Below are positions 33,157 through 41,849 of a stretch of 64,000 nt of DNA, piece by piece. How positions within the stretch are numbered: the first letter of the stretch is position 1; each line of letters begins with the position of its first letter. Origin of the DNA: Aedoeadaptatus urinae (GTDB taxonomy: Bacteria; Bacillota; Clostridia; Tissierellales; Peptoniphilaceae); contig NZ_LT707416.1 of assembly GCF_900155585.1 (NCBI RefSeq), positions 186,001 to 250,000 on the forward strand, read 5' to 3'. The notes beneath the pieces are model-generated. The model made no database searches and had not been told where the DNA came from. It saw nothing but the letters and a program-made list of their open reading frames with translations. The translations under genes and the position numbers were made by a program.

Positions 33157-34257
33157 GTGTTTGTCAAACAATTGAACATAGTCTCTTTTCGCAATCACGA
33201 GCGCCTGTCTATGGATCTGGAGCCGAAAATGTACAATATCGTCGGTCCCAACGGCACGGGAAAGACGAATTTTTTAGAGGCGATCTACCTGTCCTTGACG
33301 GGAAGAAGCTTTAAGACCGCTTCCTTAAAGGAAGTGATCACCTTCGGCGAAGAGAGCGCTTTTGTTTCGGCCACCGCCGTGTTGGATGATTTTTCCCACG
33401 ATATGGAAATCACCGTAAAAAAAGACAAGCGGCGCTTTATGCGGGATCACAATCCGGTGAAAAACACCTCGGCCTACGGTCGTGGCATGGGCGTGGTGCT
33501 TTTTGAGCCCAAGCATTTACAAATGGTTCAGGGCTCGCCTTCTCAGCGACGCGGATTTATCGACGACATGCTCCGCATGATCAATCCTCTCTATGAGGAG
33601 GCCTACAGCGGCTATTACCACATACTCTATCAGCGGAATGTGACCCTGAGAAAATTCAGGGACACGAATTTATTGGATGTTTACGACCGAAGCCTAGCCA
33701 CCTATGCGGCGGTTCTGTTAAAAGAGCGATTAAAATTTTTAAAGCGCATGACCGCCTCCGTCGCCGACTATTACGAAGCCATCGCCGGGGAAAAGGAGCG
33801 ATTGGAAATTCGCTATAAGGCCTCTTTTCCCGTGGCATTGGACGAAAATTTGGACCGGGCCTTTTACGAAAGCTTAAGGCACCGAAGGCGGGAAGACAAA
33901 GAGCGGGGACGCACGGGCATCGGCCCTCATTTAGACGATTTGTCCTTTTTACTAAATGGTGAGGAAGCGAAAAAATTCGCCTCCACCGGACAAATACGAA
34001 GCATCGTCCTGGCCATGAAATGTATGGAAATCGATCGGGTGGCGGAGCATATCGGCTCCTCTCCCGTGGTTTTGTTGGACGATGTCTTGTCGGAGCTTGA
34101 CGATAAACGGCGGCGCATGCTGCTGGATATAATTCACGGCCAGTGCTTTATTACGGCGGCGGAGCCTATCGGCGCATTGGAAGGCGTTTCGGAGGCCATT
34201 GATTTCATGGATATAAAAAGAAGTGCAGAAGCCCTGCGCAAGGAGGATTTATGGTAA
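33157..34257 (+). CDS. recF: Recombination and replication-repair protein RecF
   Basis: This 366-residue SMC-like ATPase has Walker A 'IVGPNGTGKTNFLEAIYL', 'LFEPKHLQMVQGSPSQRRGF', signature 'STGQIRSIVLAMK' and Walker B 'VVLLDDVLSELDDKRR'. The GTG at 33157 has GGAGGG 5 bases upstream, so I prefer it to the GTG at 33133. A TATACT at 33124-33129 may give a local promoter. It loads RecA at gaps with RecO and RecR. Confidence 0.94.
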   Translation: MFVKQLNIVSFRNHERLSMDLEPKMYNIVGPNGTGKTNFLEAIYLSLTGRSFKTASLKEVITFGEESAFVSATAVLDDFSHDMEITVKKDKRRFMRDHNPVKNTSAYGRGMGVVLFEPKHLQMVQGSPSQRRGFIDDMLRMINPLYEEAYSGYYHILYQRNVTLRKFRDTNLLDVYDRSLATYAAVLLKERLKFLKRMTASVADYYEAIAGEKERLEIRYKASFPVALDENLDRAFYESLRHRRREDKERGRTGIGPHLDDLSFLLNGEEAKKFASTGQIRSIVLAMKCMEIDRVAEHIGSSPVVLLDDVLSELDDKRRRMLLDIIHGQCFITAAEPIGALEGVSEAIDFMDIKRSAEALRKEDLW

Positions 34258-36170
34258 AGGAAAATGAATACAATGCCGGCAATATACAGGTCTTAACGGG
34301 GCTTGAGCCGGTAAGAAAACGGCCGGGGATGTATATCGGCTCTACGGGTCCCAAGGGCCTGCACCACTTGGTATACGAGGTGGTAGACAATTCCATCGAC
34401 GAAATTTTAGCCGGCCGTTGCGATCAGGTCCTTGTGGAGTTGAACGAAGACGGCTCCGTTTCCGTGCGCGACAACGGCAGCGGCATTCCCGTGGACATTC
34501 ATCCCCAAACGAAAAAATCCACGGTGGAAACCGTCCTTACCATTCTCCACGCCGGAGGTAAATTCGACAGCAACGCCTACAAGGTTTCCGGCGGCCTTCA
34601 CGGCGTCGGCGTATCCGTGGTCAACGCCCTGTCTAAAAAACTCATCGCCAATGTGCGCCGAGGGGGCAAAGAATACGAACAGATTTTTTCCAGAGGCAAA
34701 GCCCAAACGGAGCTGACCGTCGTCGGCGAAGGGATAAAGGAAACGGGAACCACCATTACTTTTTGGCCCGACGAAGAAATTTTCAAGGAAACCGTGGAAT
34801 TCAGCCGCGAGGTTCTGGCCCGTCGCTTCCGTGAAATGGCCTTTTTAAACAAGGGCGCCTATATCGAATTTGTGGACCATCGAGACGGCGACAAATTTAA
34901 GGAAATTTACCACTACGTCGGCGGCATTCAAAGCTATGTGGAATACATTAACCGAAACAAAAAACCCATTCACGATAAAATTCTCTACTTGGACGAAACG
35001 GATTCAGACACCAATGTGGAAATTTCGATTCAGTACACGGACAGCTATCGGGAGACGGTTTTGTCCTTCGCCAACAATATCAATACGGAGGAAGGGGGCA
35101 GCCACCTTTCCGGCTTCAGAAGCGCCCTGACGAAAAGCATTAACGAATACGGCAGAAAGTACAATTACATTAAGGAAAAGGAAGAAAATCTTTCCGGCGA
35201 CGACGTGCGTGAAGGCATCAGCGCCGTCATCAGCGTCAAAATTCCCGATCCTCAGTTCGAAGGCCAAACCAAGGCCAAGCTGGGCAATTCCGAAACGAAG
35301 ACCATTGTGGAAAGGGTGTTGAACAACTACTTAACCGCCTTTTTGGAAGAGAATCCCAAGATCGGAAAGATCATTTTAACCAAAGCCCTATCCGCCCGCC
35401 GCGCCAGAGAGGCGGCGAGAAAAGCGCGGGATTTAACGCGGAAGCGCTCCATTTTAGATAATACGCCCCTCCCCGGCAAGCTGGTGGACTGCCAGTTAAA
35501 CGACAACGAAAAGACCGAGATCTTCCTGGTGGAAGGGGACTCCGCCGGCGGCAGCGCCAAGGGCGGACGGGACAGCAGCTATCAAGCGATTTTGCCCCTT
35601 CGCGGCAAGATCATGAATGTGGAAAAAGCGCGGATGGACAAGATTTTAAATTCCAACGAAATTCGCGCCATGATCACCGCCTTCGGCACGGGGATCGACA
35701 AGGAATTCGACATCGAAAAGCTGCGCTACGGAAAAATTATTATCATGACCGATGCGGACGTAGACGGCGCCCACATTCAAACCCTGCTTTTAACCTTCCT
35801 TTTCCGTCATTTGTCGGAGCTTATCGAAGCGGGGCGGGTCTTTGTGGCGAAACCGCCCCTCTACGGCATTAAGCGGGGCACGAAGGTGCTGGAATATTGC
35901 TACAGCGACGAGGAGCTTCAAGGTTCCTTGAACCGACTGGGTCGGGACAAAAATTTAAAGGTCAGCCGCTACAAAGGTCTCGGTGAAATGAATGCCGAAG
36001 AATTGTGGGAAACCACCATGAATCCCGAGCACCGGGTGCTTCTCCGCGTGGAAGTGGACGACGCGCAAATGGCCGATGAAGTCTTTTCCATGCTCATGGG
36101 CCAGGAAGTGGGACCGAGACGGGAATTTATCGAAGAAAACGCAATTTACGTCGAAAACATAGACGCTTAG
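34251..36170 (+). CDS. gyrB: DNA gyrase subunit B
   Basis: This 639-residue type-II topoisomerase ATPase subunit has 'RKRPGMYIGSTGPKGLHHLV', 'VRDNGSGIPVDIHP', 'GGLHGVGVSVVNALS', the TOPRIM 'LVEGDSAGGSAKGGRD' and 'MTDADVDGAHIQTLLLTF'. The end 'GPRREFIEENA' is typical. AGGAGG precedes the ATG, which overlaps recF by 7 bases. It works with GyrA encoded 9 bases downstream. Confidence 0.98.
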   Translation: MVKENEYNAGNIQVLTGLEPVRKRPGMYIGSTGPKGLHHLVYEVVDNSIDEILAGRCDQVLVELNEDGSVSVRDNGSGIPVDIHPQTKKSTVETVLTILHAGGKFDSNAYKVSGGLHGVGVSVVNALSKKLIANVRRGGKEYEQIFSRGKAQTELTVVGEGIKETGTTITFWPDEEIFKETVEFSREVLARRFREMAFLNKGAYIEFVDHRDGDKFKEIYHYVGGIQSYVEYINRNKKPIHDKILYLDETDSDTNVEISIQYTDSYRETVLSFANNINTEEGGSHLSGFRSALTKSINEYGRKYNYIKEKEENLSGDDVREGISAVISVKIPDPQFEGQTKAKLGNSETKTIVERVLNNYLTAFLEENPKIGKIILTKALSARRAREAARKARDLTRKRSILDNTPLPGKLVDCQLNDNEKTEIFLVEGDSAGGSAKGGRDSSYQAILPLRGKIMNVEKARMDKILNSNEIRAMITAFGTGIDKEFDIEKLRYGKIIIMTDADVDGAHIQTLLLTFLFRHLSELIEAGRVFVAKPPLYGIKRGTKVLEYCYSDEELQGSLNRLGRDKNLKVSRYKGLGEMNAEELWETTMNPEHRVLLRVEVDDAQMADEVFSMLMGQEVGPRREFIEENAIYVENIDA

Positions 36171-36179
36171 GAGGATACA

Positions 36180-38606
36180 GTGGCAAAATTTGCAAACGAA
36201 AGCGGCATTCAAGACGTCGTCTTAGAAAAAGCCATGAAAAAGGCTTATTTGGAATATTCCATGAGCGTCATCGTCGCCCGGGCCCTGCCCGACGTGCGCG
36301 ACGGCTTAAAACCCGTGCATCGCCGTATTCTCTACGGCATGCAACAGCAGGGTCTGACGCCGGATAAGCCTCACAGAAAAAGCGCCCGCCTCGTCGGGGA
36401 TGTCATGGGTAAGTATCACCCCCACGGCGACTCGTCAATTTACGACGCCGTGGTGCGCCTGGCACAGGACTTTAACATTCGCTACCCCTTAGCCGACGGT
36501 CAGGGGAATTTCGGTTCCATGGACGGGGACAGCCCGGCGGCCATGCGTTATACGGAAGTGCGCATGTCGAAGCTCGCCATGGAAATGCTGAGAGACATTA
36601 ACAAGGAAACCGTGGACTTCGTTCCCAATTTCGACGAGGAATTACTTGAGCCTTCCGTGCTTCCCTCTCGCTTCCCCAATCTCCTGGTTAACGGCTCCGC
36701 CGGTATCGCCGTCGGGATGGCCACCAATATGGCCCCTCACAATATGAACGAGGTCATCGACGGGGTCATCGCCTATATGGACGACGAAAGCATTTCACTG
36801 GAAGAGATGATGACCCACATCAAAGGCCCGGATTTTCCCACCGGCGCCTTTATTATGGGAAGAGACGGCATCAAGGAAGCCTATAAAACCGGCCGCGGCA
36901 AGGTGCGTGTACGGGCGCGGGCGGAAATCGAGCCCTTAAAGAGCAAGCACCAAATCGTGATCACGGAATTTCCCTATCAGGTCAACAAGGCGAGAGTCAT
37001 CGAAAAAATCGCGGAGCTGGTTAAGGACAAAAAGCTCGACGGCATTTCCGACATTCGCGACGAATCCAATCGCCGCGGCGTGCGCATGGTGGTGGAGCTG
37101 AAGCGGGATGCCAATCCCAACGTGGTTTTAAACCGCCTGTATAAGGAAACGCAGCTGCAGATCACCTTCGGCATCATCAACCTCGCCCTGGTGGACGGCG
37201 TGCCCAGAGAATTAAATCTTCTCGAGCTTATTCACTACTACGTCAAGCATCAGCGCGATGTGGTCACCCGCCGCACCACCTTCGACTTAAATAAAGCCAA
37301 GGCGCGGGTTCACATTATCGAAGGCCTGAGGCTTGCCATCGACAATATCGACGAAATCATTGAAATCGTCAAAAGCTACCGCACCGACGAAGAGATCAAG
37401 GCTAAATTTACCGAGCGCTTCGGTCTCACCGACGTACAGGGCCAGGCTATTTTAGATATGCGCATCAAGCGCTTAAGCGGTCTGCAGGTGGAAAAGCTGG
37501 AAGAAGAGTATCGTGAGCTTTTGGCATTGATCGTGCAATTGGAGCTGATTCTTTCCGATCCCAAGGTCTTAGATAAAACCATTCAAGGCGAGCTTTTGGA
37601 AATCAAGGAAAAATACGGCGACCTGCGCCGTACGGTGATTACGAAATCCGACGGCGATATGGAAGACGAAGATTTAATCGACGAGGAGGAAGTGGTCGTG
37701 ACCCTGACCAATTCCGGCTACATTAAGCGCATGCCTGAAGGCACCTACAAGCCGCAAAACCGCGGCGGCCAGGGCATCAGCGCCTTAAATAAAAAAGCCG
37801 ACGACTTCGTCACCAGCTTATTTATTACATCCACCCTGGACACGATTTTATTTTTCACCGATTGCGGCCAGGTCTATAAGAAACAGGCCTACGAAATTCC
37901 CGCCGCCGGCAGAAACGCCAAGGGCACGGCCATCGTGAATCTCCTTCAATTAGAAGAAGGGGAGCGGATTCAAACCATTATTCCCATTGCCGATGTGGCA
38001 GACGACGATAATTTATTCCTCGTCACCCGTCGAGGCTATATTAAAAAGACGAAAATGGGCGAATACAAAAATATTCGTAAAAACGGCTTAATCGCCATGG
38101 GCTTGAGAGACGGCGACACGGTGATCGGCGGCATTCAATGCGGCGACGACGAAGATTTAATTTTCGTCACGAAAAAAGGCATGTCCCTGCGCTTAAAAGG
38201 CAAGGACTTGCGGGAACAAGGCCGCACCGCCATGGGTGTCATCGGCATTCGTCTGGATGAAGACGACGAAGTGGTCAGCTTTGTCAAGGCCGAAGAGGGC
38301 AAGACCCTGGCCGTCATCAGTGAATACGGCTACGGCAAGCGCACGGCACTGGACGAATACAACGTGCAAAACCGCGGCGGCAAGGGCCTGATCACCTATC
38401 GAATCAAGGAAAAGACCGGTCAATTGGTCTCCGCCAAGGTATTGGACGATTCGGATCAGCTCATGATGATCTCGGAGGACGGCGTCATCATCCGCCTGAA
38501 GGCGGAATCCATTTCCCTGTTGGGACGGGCTACATCCGGCGTGAAACTGATGAATATTAAGGACAGCCACATCGTCGCCGTGGCCGAATACGTGGGAGAA
38601 GAATAA
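36180..38606 (+). CDS. gyrA: DNA gyrase subunit A
   Basis: This 808-residue DNA cleavage and wrapping subunit has a GTG start with TTAGGAGG upstream. The quinolone-resistance region '[18 protein letters not shown]' has Ser at the position of E. coli Ser83, and the catalytic Tyr is in '[16 protein letters not shown]'. The C-terminal wrapping domain has the GyrA box 'QNRGGQGI' and a second 'QNRGGKGL'. No resistance substitution is evident at the Ser. Confidence 0.98.
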   Translation: MAKFANESGIQDVVLEKAMKKAYLEYSMSVIVARALPDVRDGLKPVHRRILYGMQQQGLTPDKPHRKSARLVGDVMGKYHPHGDSSIYDAVVRLAQDFNIRYPLADGQGNFGSMDGDSPAAMRYTEVRMSKLAMEMLRDINKETVDFVPNFDEELLEPSVLPSRFPNLLVNGSAGIAVGMATNMAPHNMNEVIDGVIAYMDDESISLEEMMTHIKGPDFPTGAFIMGRDGIKEAYKTGRGKVRVRARAEIEPLKSKHQIVITEFPYQVNKARVIEKIAELVKDKKLDGISDIRDESNRRGVRMVVELKRDANPNVVLNRLYKETQLQITFGIINLALVDGVPRELNLLELIHYYVKHQRDVVTRRTTFDLNKAKARVHIIEGLRLAIDNIDEIIEIVKSYRTDEEIKAKFTERFGLTDVQGQAILDMRIKRLSGLQVEKLEEEYRELLALIVQLELILSDPKVLDKTIQGELLEIKEKYGDLRRTVITKSDGDMEDEDLIDEEEVVVTLTNSGYIKRMPEGTYKPQNRGGQGISALNKKADDFVTSLFITSTLDTILFFTDCGQVYKKQAYEIPAAGRNAKGTAIVNLLQLEEGERIQTIIPIADVADDDNLFLVTRRGYIKKTKMGEYKNIRKNGLIAMGLRDGDTVIGGIQCGDDEDLIFVTKKGMSLRLKGKDLREQGRTAMGVIGIRLDEDDEVVSFVKAEEGKTLAVISEYGYGKRTALDEYNVQNRGGKGLITYRIKEKTGQLVSAKVLDDSDQLMMISEDGVIIRLKAESISLLGRATSGVKLMNIKDSHIVAVAEYVGEE

Positions 38607-38660
38607 TCGGTTGCTCTCCCTCGGGGGAGCATATATACTGAAAGGACAAAGGAGGGCGGA

Positions 38661-38975
38661 ATGTTTACACTGAATATTAAAGATGAAGGCGATCAACTGC
38701 GTCTCAGTCCCTGCGGCGAAATGGACATGTACTATACGGCGCAGTTTAAAGAAGAAGCCATTAGCGCCTACGACGCCCATAAAAAAGATATACTCATCGA
38801 CTGCAAGGATTTAAATTACGTGGATTCCACGGGACTCGGCGGCTTTATTTTCCTGCTCAACCACATGAAGGAAGAGGGACATAAGGTGCGCATGGAGCAT
38901 TTGGATCCCAATGTAAAAAAGCTCTTTACCATTACGAAGCTGGACCAGCTTTTTCAAATTGAAGGAGACGCCTAA
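38661..38975 (+). CDS. STAS-domain anti-anti-sigma factor (RsbV/SpoIIAA-like)
   Basis: This 104-residue STAS protein has 'DCKDLNYVDSTGLGGFIFLL', where the Ser in DSTGLG is the usual phosphorylation site. GGAGGG precedes the ATG. It is followed by an RsbW-like gene overlapping by one base and a sigma-factor gene, the order of sigB/sigF operons. It would bind the anti-sigma factor and free the sigma factor when unphosphorylated. Confidence 0.88.
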   Translation: MFTLNIKDEGDQLRLSPCGEMDMYYTAQFKEEAISAYDAHKKDILIDCKDLNYVDSTGLGGFIFLLNHMKEEGHKVRMEHLDPNVKKLFTITKLDQLFQIEGDA

Positions 38976-39331
38976 TGGGTGAGAGAGTTTATTTGACCAT
39001 ACCGGCCAAGCCCCGCTACCTTTCCCTGGCCCGCTTAAATGTTTCGGGCATTTGCATGGAAGAGGACGTGGACCTGGACACCTTGGGCGATCTTCGCCTG
39101 CTTCTGACGGAAAGCTGCAATCTTTCCTTTGCCATCGGCATGAGTGACACTATCGACATCGTCATGGAGCCGGAGGAAGGGGCCATTCGCTTTAAGGTTT
39201 CCGGCATTACCGAGGAAAAGGTCGCAGCCGACGAGCACCTGGCCATTACCGCCATGATTATCGAATCCCTGGCCGATGAATTTTCCTATGACGACGGGCA
39301 ACTGGTCGTCTATAAAACCTTCGGAGCATAG
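38975..39331 (+). CDS. Degenerate RsbW-like anti-sigma factor
   Basis: This 118-residue protein's position and 'DTLGDLRLLLTESCNLSFAI' match the N-box helix of RsbW/SpoIIAB anti-sigma kinases. The N-box is changed (E-S-C-N where the family has E-x3-N), and I cannot find the DxGxG or later glycine-rich ATP-lid motifs. It is also shorter than the usual 140-160 residues. It may still bind the sigma factor but probably cannot phosphorylate the STAS partner. This assignment rests mainly on context. Confidence 0.7.
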   Translation: MGERVYLTIPAKPRYLSLARLNVSGICMEEDVDLDTLGDLRLLLTESCNLSFAIGMSDTIDIVMEPEEGAIRFKVSGITEEKVAADEHLAITAMIIESLADEFSYDDGQLVVYKTFGA

Positions 39332-39332
39332 T

Positions 39333-40124
39333 ATGGACAAAGAAGCCTATTACAGCATGGACCGGCCCCTATCGAAAGCAAAGCGCAAAGAATTATTTGC
39401 CAAATATGCGGAAACCGGCGACAAGATGCTTCGGGATATTTTAATCGAGGAGCATCTTTACATCGCGGAGATTTTAGCGAAAAAATATACGGGCAAGGGC
39501 ATCGACTACGACGATATTTTTCAGGTCGCATCCATGGGCCTGATTTTTGCCGTGGAGCGCTACGATCCGTCTAAGGGCTTTGAATTTTCTTCCTTTGCCA
39601 CGCCCACCATTATCGGGGAAATAAAAAAGTATTTCCGAGACAAGGGCTGGACCATTCGCGTGCCCCGCAGGGTGCAGGAGCTGTCGAAAAAAATCAACGA
39701 TGCCAAGCTGACCCTGGCGCAGAAAAATCAAAAGACCCCCACCATTACCGACATCGCCGAATACCTGGACATTACCACGGCGGAGGTGTTGGAAGTGATG
39801 GAAGCCTCGAAGGTCTATTCGCCGGAAAGTTTGGACATGAACTTCGACACGGGCAGCGAGGATCGCGATCTGTCCCGAGGCGATAAAATCGGCGTGGAAG
39901 AGGAATACTTCCAAAAGGTCGAAATGAACGATTTTATTCAGCGAGCCATGGAAAAGTTTAACGATGTGGAAAAAACCATTTTAATCGATCGGTACCAATA
40001 TCGAAAAACGCAGGTTTCCATCGCCGAAAAGCTGGGCATTTCACAAATGACCGTGAGTCGAATCGAAAAAAAGCTCTTGGAAAAAATGCGTAAGGAAATA
40101 GAAAGGTCAGGCGAGTTAGGATGA
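39333..40124 (+). CDS. SigB/SigF-type RNA polymerase sigma factor
   Basis: This 263-residue σ70-family group-3 sigma factor has region 2 ('GIDYDDIFQVASMGLIFAV', 'FEFSSFATPTIIGEIKKYFR'), 'IRVPRRVQELSKKI', region 3 ('TITDIAEYLDITTAEVLEVM') and region 4 ('SIAEKLGISQMTVSRIEKKL'). The 'FATPTIIGEIKR'-type stretch marks the SigB/F/G group. I take ATG 39333 with CGGAGC upstream. It is probably controlled by the two preceding proteins. Its regulon is unknown; no sporulation genes are visible here. Confidence 0.92.
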   Translation: MDKEAYYSMDRPLSKAKRKELFAKYAETGDKMLRDILIEEHLYIAEILAKKYTGKGIDYDDIFQVASMGLIFAVERYDPSKGFEFSSFATPTIIGEIKKYFRDKGWTIRVPRRVQELSKKINDAKLTLAQKNQKTPTITDIAEYLDITTAEVLEVMEASKVYSPESLDMNFDTGSEDRDLSRGDKIGVEEEYFQKVEMNDFIQRAMEKFNDVEKTILIDRYQYRKTQVSIAEKLGISQMTVSRIEKKLLEKMRKEIERSGELG

Positions 40125-40753
40125 ACCGGAAAAGAAACATTCAAATGCTTCAGCGGCTGCTTTATGCCTTCGAATTTGCCATGGCCGTCATTATTTTTGT
40201 CGGGATCATCGTTTCCCTTCCCGATCTGTTTAAGTACATGTTTGAGATTGTCAACAGCGCCCAAGCTCACAGCTACAAACTCTTCCAATCCTTTTTGGCT
40301 CACGTGCTCCTAATGGTCATCGGCTTGGAGTTTGTTGCCATGCTAATCAATCACGAAGAATATCAGGTCATCTACATTATGATCATGGTGGTGGCCAGAA
40401 AGATGCTGATTTACGGCGACAATACCCGGGATTTATTTATCGGCGTCCTGGCCATTGCCGTATTATTTGTCGTGCGCAAATACTTTACCATTCATAAAAT
40501 CCTCGCCAATGCCGGCGTCGCCATTTTCGATGCGAACACGAGAATGGAAAGCGTGAACGAGCACCTGGTCCGGGACATTGAAAGTCGGGAGGATATTCTG
40601 GGCGTCTACGTTCAAAAAATGTTCGACGAACAGAATAAAATCATCGAAGCCGGCGCCGTGGTAGAGGACGAACGCTACATTTACCAGGTGGAAGAAATGG
40701 ACGGCGAGGAAATCGCGTTAATCGCCTTGGAAGATAAATTCAAAGGAATGTAA
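40121..40753 (+). CDS. PsiE-like membrane protein
   Basis: This 210-residue protein has four membrane segments (about residues 14-33, 55-76, 84-100 and 105-122). 'LIYGDNTRDLFIGVLAIAV' and 'INHEEYQVIYIMIMVVARK' match the PsiE family. The C-terminal ~80 residues are a soluble acidic domain ('VQKMFDEQNKIIEAGAVV') not seen in short PsiE proteins. It overlaps the sigma-factor gene by 4 bases, so it may belong to the same stress regulon. Function unknown. Confidence 0.75.
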   Translation: MNRKRNIQMLQRLLYAFEFAMAVIIFVGIIVSLPDLFKYMFEIVNSAQAHSYKLFQSFLAHVLLMVIGLEFVAMLINHEEYQVIYIMIMVVARKMLIYGDNTRDLFIGVLAIAVLFVVRKYFTIHKILANAGVAIFDANTRMESVNEHLVRDIESREDILGVYVQKMFDEQNKIIEAGAVVEDERYIYQVEEMDGEEIALIALEDKFKGM

Positions 40754-40782
40754 AAAATTTTCCTCTTCAAAACAATAAAGAA

Positions 40783-40811
40783 TTGCAATTAAATTTTCAG
40801 ATGAGTATACT
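40783..40811 (+). promoter_or_regulatory. Promoter of tRNA-Arg
   Basis: TTGCAA (40783-40788) and TATACT (40806-40811) are 17 bases apart, ending 9 bases before the tRNA. Confidence 0.8.
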
Positions 40812-40820
40812 ATTTTTTAT

Positions 40821-40897
40821 GGAGCTGTAGCTCAGTTGGATAGAGCAGTGCCCTCCTAAGGCACGTGCCGGGGGTTCGATTCCTCTCAGCTCCGCCA
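40821..40897 (+). tRNA. tRNA-Arg (anticodon CCT)
   Basis: The cloverleaf folds fully. Acceptor GGAGCTG pairs with CAGCTCC (40887-40893), the D-arm is 'AGCTCAGTTGGATAGAGC', and the anticodon stem GTGCC/GGCAC has loop CTCCTAA. The T-arm holds 'GGTTCGATTCC', and the discriminator G is followed by an encoded CCA. It reads AGG. Confidence 0.97.
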
Positions 40898-41049
40898 TAA
40901 TTTTATGTGGCAAATTTGTCTTCAGTTGAGAACAATACCGAAGAGGCATTGTTCATTTAAGTTAAATGGGATTTGACGGGATGCGACGAATCGTGAAAAA
41001 TTTCGACGGTACGAATCCTTTTGAATCATAAAAGAAGTGAGGTATCCAG
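40898..41049 (+). promoter_or_regulatory. Leader of the second MarR gene with an inverted repeat
   Basis: These 152 bases hold GAACAAT (40930-40936) and its complement ATTGTTC (40948-40954), 11 bases apart, a possible operator for the MarR protein. A TTGACG at 40973 could be a -35. No gene seen. Confidence 0.4.
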
Positions 41050-41541
41050 ATGGACAACAAGGAACGTTCAATGCAAGATGTGATGAATTCGATTTATTTG
41101 AAATACAAATTAAATTTCTACAAGAACCTTTATCGGAACAATCGTCAGCCCGATTCTTTAACGGTTATGGAAAAATTTTGTGCCGAAGCCATTTACGCCT
41201 TGCAAGGTCCCACCATTAACGAGCTGGCCAATTTTATTCGCGTAAGCCAACCCAATGCCGCCTACAAGGTGAATAATCTGGTGGAAAAGGGCCACGTGGA
41301 AAAAGTCCGCAGTCAAAAAGACCGCCGCCAGGTCCATCTGTTTGTTACGGATAAATTTAAAAAATACTACCAAGTCAATTACGATTTCGTCGAAGACGTT
41401 CAAAAATGCTTGGAAGACAAGGTGCCCGAAGAAAAAATGCAGGTCTTTAAGGAAGTGCTGGAGGTATTGGACGACGGCATTGTGGAAGCGGTGACGGAAG
41501 AAATAGACGAAGCCTACAGCAGTGACCACACCAAGCTTTAG
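41050..41541 (+). CDS. MarR family transcriptional regulator
   Basis: This 163-residue winged-helix regulator has the helix-turn-helix 'PTINELANFIRVSQPNAAYK' and the wing 'LVEKGHVEKVRSQKDRRQVHLFVTDK' (in pieces; D-R-R conserved). The long C-terminal helices are for dimerisation. GAGGT precedes the ATG. It is followed after 2 bases by a small helical protein gene. Target and ligand unknown. Confidence 0.88.
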   Translation: MDNKERSMQDVMNSIYLKYKLNFYKNLYRNNRQPDSLTVMEKFCAEAIYALQGPTINELANFIRVSQPNAAYKVNNLVEKGHVEKVRSQKDRRQVHLFVTDKFKKYYQVNYDFVEDVQKCLEDKVPEEKMQVFKEVLEVLDDGIVEAVTEEIDEAYSSDHTKL

Positions 41542-41543
41542 TC

Positions 41544-41747
41544 ATGGACTTAAAATCGTTGCGCCGATTTCGGCGATTGGAAAAGGATATGCTCCGCACC
41601 GAAAAGGCCTATGTCCACGATCTGATGGAGGTTATGGATTTTAAAGGTGAAGCCGATATGGCCGCCATGGAAGAAAAGCAAAAGGGCTTTGAAGATGCCA
41701 TTAAAGAGTTTAAAGTCGCTCTGTACGGCGATGAAAACAAGGGATGA
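41544..41747 (+). CDS. Small helical protein of unknown function
   Basis: This 67-residue, charged, probably all-helical protein ('LRRFRRLEKDMLRTEKAYVH', 'EEKQKGFEDAIKEFKVALYG') has no recognised family. It starts 2 bases after the MarR stop and is followed by a terminator, so it is cotranscribed with the regulator. A partner or modulator role is possible but not shown. Confidence 0.6.
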   Translation: MDLKSLRRFRRLEKDMLRTEKAYVHDLMEVMDFKGEADMAAMEEKQKGFEDAIKEFKVALYGDENKG

Positions 41748-41749
41748 AA

Positions 41750-41780
41750 GGCTCCGGGGGATAGCCCTCGGAGCTTTTTT
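41750..41780 (+). terminator. Terminator of the MarR operon
   Basis: An AGCTCCG/CGGAGCT stem extended by GGG/CCC around a short loop (41750-41775) is followed by a T-run. Confidence 0.88.
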
Positions 41781-41783
41781 AAT

Positions 41784-41819
41784 GTCTTAACGCCGTCTTA
41801 ACGGTCTCTCCGTTACAAT
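41784..41819 (+). promoter_or_regulatory. tlpA-like promoter with an 11-bp-spaced direct repeat
   Basis: GTCTTAACG occurs at 41784-41792 and again at 41795-41803, one helical turn apart, over the -35 region of a promoter whose -10 is TACAAT (41814-41819). This is the layout of OmpR/PhoB-type activator sites. The response regulator encoded at 44081 is the obvious candidate. Confidence 0.55.
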
Positions 41820-41849
41820 AGCCTTAACATAAAAAAAAGGAGTGTTGAC

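Noticed and set aside
39276-39332. Upstream ATG for the sigma factor at 39276
   Set aside because: It lies within the RsbW-like gene, has no RBS and adds residues not typical of the family; ATG 39333 has CGGAGC.
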